From Hydrogenothermaceae bacterium (GTDB lineage: Bacteria; Aquificota; Aquificia; Aquificales; Hydrogenothermaceae): a DNA stretch of 64,000 nucleotides. This document shows, piece after piece, positions 61,117 through 64,000 of the stretch (positions are counted from its first letter, which is position 1; each line of letters starts with the position of its first letter). Under the pieces are notes generated by a model. That model saw only the letters and a program-made list of their open reading frames with translations. It ran no database searches and had not been told where the DNA came from. The translations under genes and the position numbers were made by a program. Location: assembly GCA_015490675.1 (NCBI GenBank), contig WFXI01000320.1, positions 83,479-147,478 of the forward strand. The letters run 5' to 3'.

Positions 61117-63924
61117 TTAATTAGATATAAATTCCATTATATATTCCTTTCTATTATTAAATGCAATTTTAATTTTATTATCATCATCACTTTTCAATAT
61201 AGAGAGAAACTTGATTAATTTATTTTTGTCGTCTAAATATTCTAAAGCAAATTCTTTTAATTTATCTAAATACTTATTTTTTATATCTTCTATGTCATCT
61301 AAAAGATTTTGATTTAGATTTGCATTGAATTTAAAACTTACCATATTGCCACCAAATATAATATGGATCCCTATATTTTCTTTATGTTTTTCACTAAGGT
61401 ATCTATAAATATACCCAATAAGATCTAATTTTACTAAATGAAGGAAAGTTTTTACTCTATATTCTCTTAAGTTTATATTTTTTTCAGAATTATCTAAAAT
61501 GTCTAGAATAAATCTTTTTCTAGTAAAGTTCCAATTAATTTTACCTTCTAAAAACTCATTAAAATTTGCTTTCCATGATTTAAGACTAATAACCTCATCC
61601 TTTTTCTTGTCGTTATAATAAATAAGGACATCTCCAATATTAAACCAAAAAAATTCTTCATCTTTAGATAATTTACTTAAATATTTTTCCTTTACATGTG
61701 TATTTCCTAAAGTGATAAGACCAATATAAGCAGTTCTCTTACCTATGTGTGGGATTTCCTGTTTCCTTGTTATTTCTAATAAAGTCTTAATATATTGATT
61801 ATCTTTCTTTTCATTTTTAAAATTTGAGTTATGAAATAATAATCTAGATAAAAAATAACCAGCCCAATTGAATTGATATAGGAAATTTTCAATATTATAA
61901 TCCCTGTTGTCAATAATTGTTTTTAAAAAGTTATTTAAATTGTCAGCAACCTTAAACACTAACTCTTTATCATAGTATTCAAAAAAGTTTAAAACAAATC
62001 TTGTAATATCATATCTATAATAATAGCTTAGTATTTTAAAATCTATATCTTCAAAGTCTAAAGATAATTCTCTAATTAAAGATTCTGCAATAAAAAACTC
62101 CATAAAAGATTCGTGAATAAACTTATCTATTCTTTTCCTTGATATTTGTAAAATAGATTTTAACTCGTTTGATACAAGAAACTCTTCAAAAACATTATCA
62201 TAACTATTCAAAAATTTATCATACTCGGTCCCTAAAAATTTATTATGTTTAAGAAAATCATAAAAATATATTTCATCATTTTCTAAAGAAAATAACTCGT
62301 ATAATCTATCTTCTAACTTTATTGATAAATTTAAATTTTTATCTAATATTTCAACAAGATTTTCGTCACTGGTACCCATCTGTTTATTATACAAAATCCA
62401 TGAAAAAAACATAGCACTATCACTAAAAATCTTATATAAATACTCTAAGCTATTATTAGTTCTAGAAAAAATAGAACTTTCTTTAGCAGATTCTCTTTCT
62501 AGCCACGTTATAAAAAACAATCTATATAACAAAAATTTATTTTTTGAAATTTCCTCAATATTTTGGATATCTTTTCCATAAATATAACTAAATAGAAACA
62601 ATATAGCTAACAGAGGATTGTTTATATTTATAGAAATTCTATTTACTTCTTTTTCTGAAATGCCTTTAGAATATAACTTTTTCAGTCTAATATTTATTGC
62701 ATGTATTAATTCCATAATTTGTTCTTGTTTCCATTTTTTTATTTCAAATACTGCATCACAGAATGAAAAATTTTTTTCACTATAAATATTCTCTAAATAG
62801 TAATTTGTTCTTGAAGAAAGAATATAAGGAAAATAATCATATTTCTTTTCTTTTAATCCTCCTCTTTTTACATTTTGATAAGCTTCATCTAAAGAATCTA
62901 ATATAAGAAATATATTGAGGGATTTATCTAAATTGTTAAGGCGCTTTTTTTGATTTTCATCTTCTCCATATTTTAGGTAAATACCTCCGTCATTATCTAA
63001 TAATACTACTGGATATGTACCATTACTTGTATCTTTATTTATGAATTTATTCAAAATTAATACTAGAAAATCCTTATAACTTTTAATATCTTTTTTAAAA
63101 AGTAAATCTATATCCTTAAGTTCAAAAAATAAAGGTATAAAATTAGTCTTACCACTTCTATAAAAATGTAAAATTTCATAAAATAAGTGAGTTAAAAACG
63201 TAGTCTTACCTATGCCACTTTCACCTACTATAAGATAAGAAAAATTTTTGCAATCTTGTAAGTTATTTTTAACCATATCTACTAATTCATTTGATGAAGT
63301 AACACTTATATCTGAAGATGATAATATATTTTTTACTTCTATATTTAAATAATCTGGATAAACTATATCAACTTGAAAGGGCCAATCTCTATTTAAGTCA
63401 AGAAGACTCTGGATTACATTTATATTTTTTATGTTCCTTATGGAGTCTATAATAAGAAACTCTTTTAATTCTTCTAAAAATTCTTCTTGAGAAAGATTTT
63501 TATTCGAAAAATATAATAAAAAATCTTTTGTTGAATAAAGAAAGTATATATCCCCTTTTTCTAAGAAGTGATTAACTTTAATATAATCCTTTTGATTTGC
63601 AACAATTTCCTGTGAAGTTAATTGTATAATGTCCTGAGTGATTTTTAAAAGTTTCTCTATATCGTACTTATCCAAATATATTTCATAACTTCTAGAAATT
63701 TCATTAAATAATGTATAAAACAAGATTAAAAATTCTTCGTTACCAATAAACTTTTTTAATATTAGAAGTTCTTCCTCTTTATTAAAATTCAAAAAAGGAC
63801 TTATTTTTATATATTTTGTTCTTATTATATTAATTACATCTTTTAATATATCTTCCATATGTATCTTATTAAGATTTAAATTACTTAAATGGTCTAAAAA
63901 GAATAGTAGGATTTCATCTTTCAT
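61117..63924 (-). CDS. NACHT-type STAND NTPase (NLR-like), putative defence sensor
   Basis: Walker A VGESGIGKTTF (near residue 232) and Walker B FLILDSLDEA (near 340, with the typical extra acidic residue), then ILSSRTNYYL sensor 1 and a winged-helix-like region. The N-terminal 225 residues could be an effector domain, not recognised. The C-terminal 500 residues are helical and lack obvious TPR or LRR repeats. 935 aa fits bacterial NLR-like (bNACHT/Avs-like) proteins. AAGGAG SD. Upstream of the KAP gene. Confidence 0.82.
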   Translation of the reverse strand: MKDEILLFFLDHLSNLNLNKIHMEDILKDVINIIRTKYIKISPFLNFNKEEELLILKKFIGNEEFLILFYTLFNEISRSYEIYLDKYDIEKLLKITQDIIQLTSQEIVANQKDYIKVNHFLEKGDIYFLYSTKDFLLYFSNKNLSQEEFLEELKEFLIIDSIRNIKNINVIQSLLDLNRDWPFQVDIVYPDYLNIEVKNILSSSDISVTSSNELVDMVKNNLQDCKNFSYLIVGESGIGKTTFLTHLFYEILHFYRSGKTNFIPLFFELKDIDLLFKKDIKSYKDFLVLILNKFINKDTSNGTYPVVLLDNDGGIYLKYGEDENQKKRLNNLDKSLNIFLILDSLDEAYQNVKRGGLKEKKYDYFPYILSSRTNYYLENIYSEKNFSFCDAVFEIKKWKQEQIMELIHAINIRLKKLYSKGISEKEVNRISININNPLLAILFLFSYIYGKDIQNIEEISKNKFLLYRLFFITWLERESAKESSIFSRTNNSLEYLYKIFSDSAMFFSWILYNKQMGTSDENLVEILDKNLNLSIKLEDRLYELFSLENDEIYFYDFLKHNKFLGTEYDKFLNSYDNVFEEFLVSNELKSILQISRKRIDKFIHESFMEFFIAESLIRELSLDFEDIDFKILSYYYRYDITRFVLNFFEYYDKELVFKVADNLNNFLKTIIDNRDYNIENFLYQFNWAGYFLSRLLFHNSNFKNEKKDNQYIKTLLEITRKQEIPHIGKRTAYIGLITLGNTHVKEKYLSKLSKDEEFFWFNIGDVLIYYNDKKKDEVISLKSWKANFNEFLEGKINWNFTRKRFILDILDNSEKNINLREYRVKTFLHLVKLDLIGYIYRYLSEKHKENIGIHIIFGGNMVSFKFNANLNQNLLDDIEDIKNKYLDKLKEFALEYLDDKNKLIKFLSILKSDDDNKIKIAFNNRKEYIMEFISN

Positions 63925-64000
63925 TCTATTCTCCTTGAATAATTTAACAAAAAACTCTAAAGGATTTATAACAATCTGAATTATATTATCTATATAATTC
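63925..64000. other. upstream region of the NACHT gene, window end
   Basis: AT-rich sequence ahead of the defence-like gene, presumably carrying its promoter. Too short to interpret. Confidence 0.3.

Overview
The window is about 64 kb of very AT-rich DNA. It carries two replication-initiator genes with their own iteron arrays, a ParA/ParB partition locus, a site-specific recombinase and dozens of short accessory genes. There are no rRNA, tRNA, ribosomal-protein, virion or conjugation genes, so it reads as a large plasmid or plasmid-like element. The host is most likely a thermophilic bacterium of the Aquificota (Sulfurihydrogenibium/Persephonella-like). This rests on the base composition, the lysine/isoleucine/glutamate-rich proteins, and a short family A DNA polymerase (3'-5' exonuclease plus polymerase, no 5'-nuclease) of the type known from Aquificota and their viruses. 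Host assignment is inference.

Layout. 1-2.6 kb: an open-ended gene and the DNA polymerase. 2.8-4.6 kb: nine 21-bp iterons and a Rep_3-like initiator. 4.6-6.8 kb: a GC-richer, minus-strand three-gene cassette with exceptional RNA structure. The Shine-Dalgarno (SD) sequence of each of the three genes lies in the closing helix of a large folded leader, and the longest gene is itself packed with perfect hairpins. 7.4-8.9 kb: a second iteron array (12 copies) and a second initiator. 9-18.5 kb: a replication/repair block with a UvrD-like helicase, a divergent sliding clamp, a 744-aa protein with an N-terminal clamp-binding-like peptide, and a large SF2 helicase. 18.5-25.8 kb: a tightly packed operon of membrane protein, Ser/Thr kinase, PP2C phosphatase, coiled-coil protein, ClpB-like ATPase, NrdG-like radical SAM protein and zinc-ribbon/FHA protein. 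25.8-44.9 kb: small hypotheticals, a sigma-70-like factor, a Ycf35/DUF2997/Ycf46-like ATPase set, a PAPS-reductase-family PP-loop protein, an Fe-S uracil-DNA glycosylase, a putative zinc peptidase, a cold-shock-domain membrane protein and a secreted nuclease. 44.9-46.9 kb: parAB on the minus strand, flanked by matching palindromes. 46.9-56.8 kb: a second Ycf46-like ATPase, a CX5R phosphatase, a lysozyme-like secreted protein and many orphan genes. 56.8-64 kb (minus strand): an XRE regulator, a ScpA-like protein and a tyrosine recombinase in one operon, then a KAP NTPase and a NACHT NTPase that look like a defence pair.

The genes suggest an element that supplies much of its own replication machinery, its own sigma factor and a kinase/phosphatase signalling set. 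Two small recurring sequence elements, AAATTT-centred palindromes and a CTAAAAGTT leader motif, sit just upstream of many genes and may form an element-wide regulatory code. Two genes (35.2 kb and 51.8 kb) are split by frameshifts at A-tracts. The most novel signal is the 4.6-6.8 kb structured-RNA operon.
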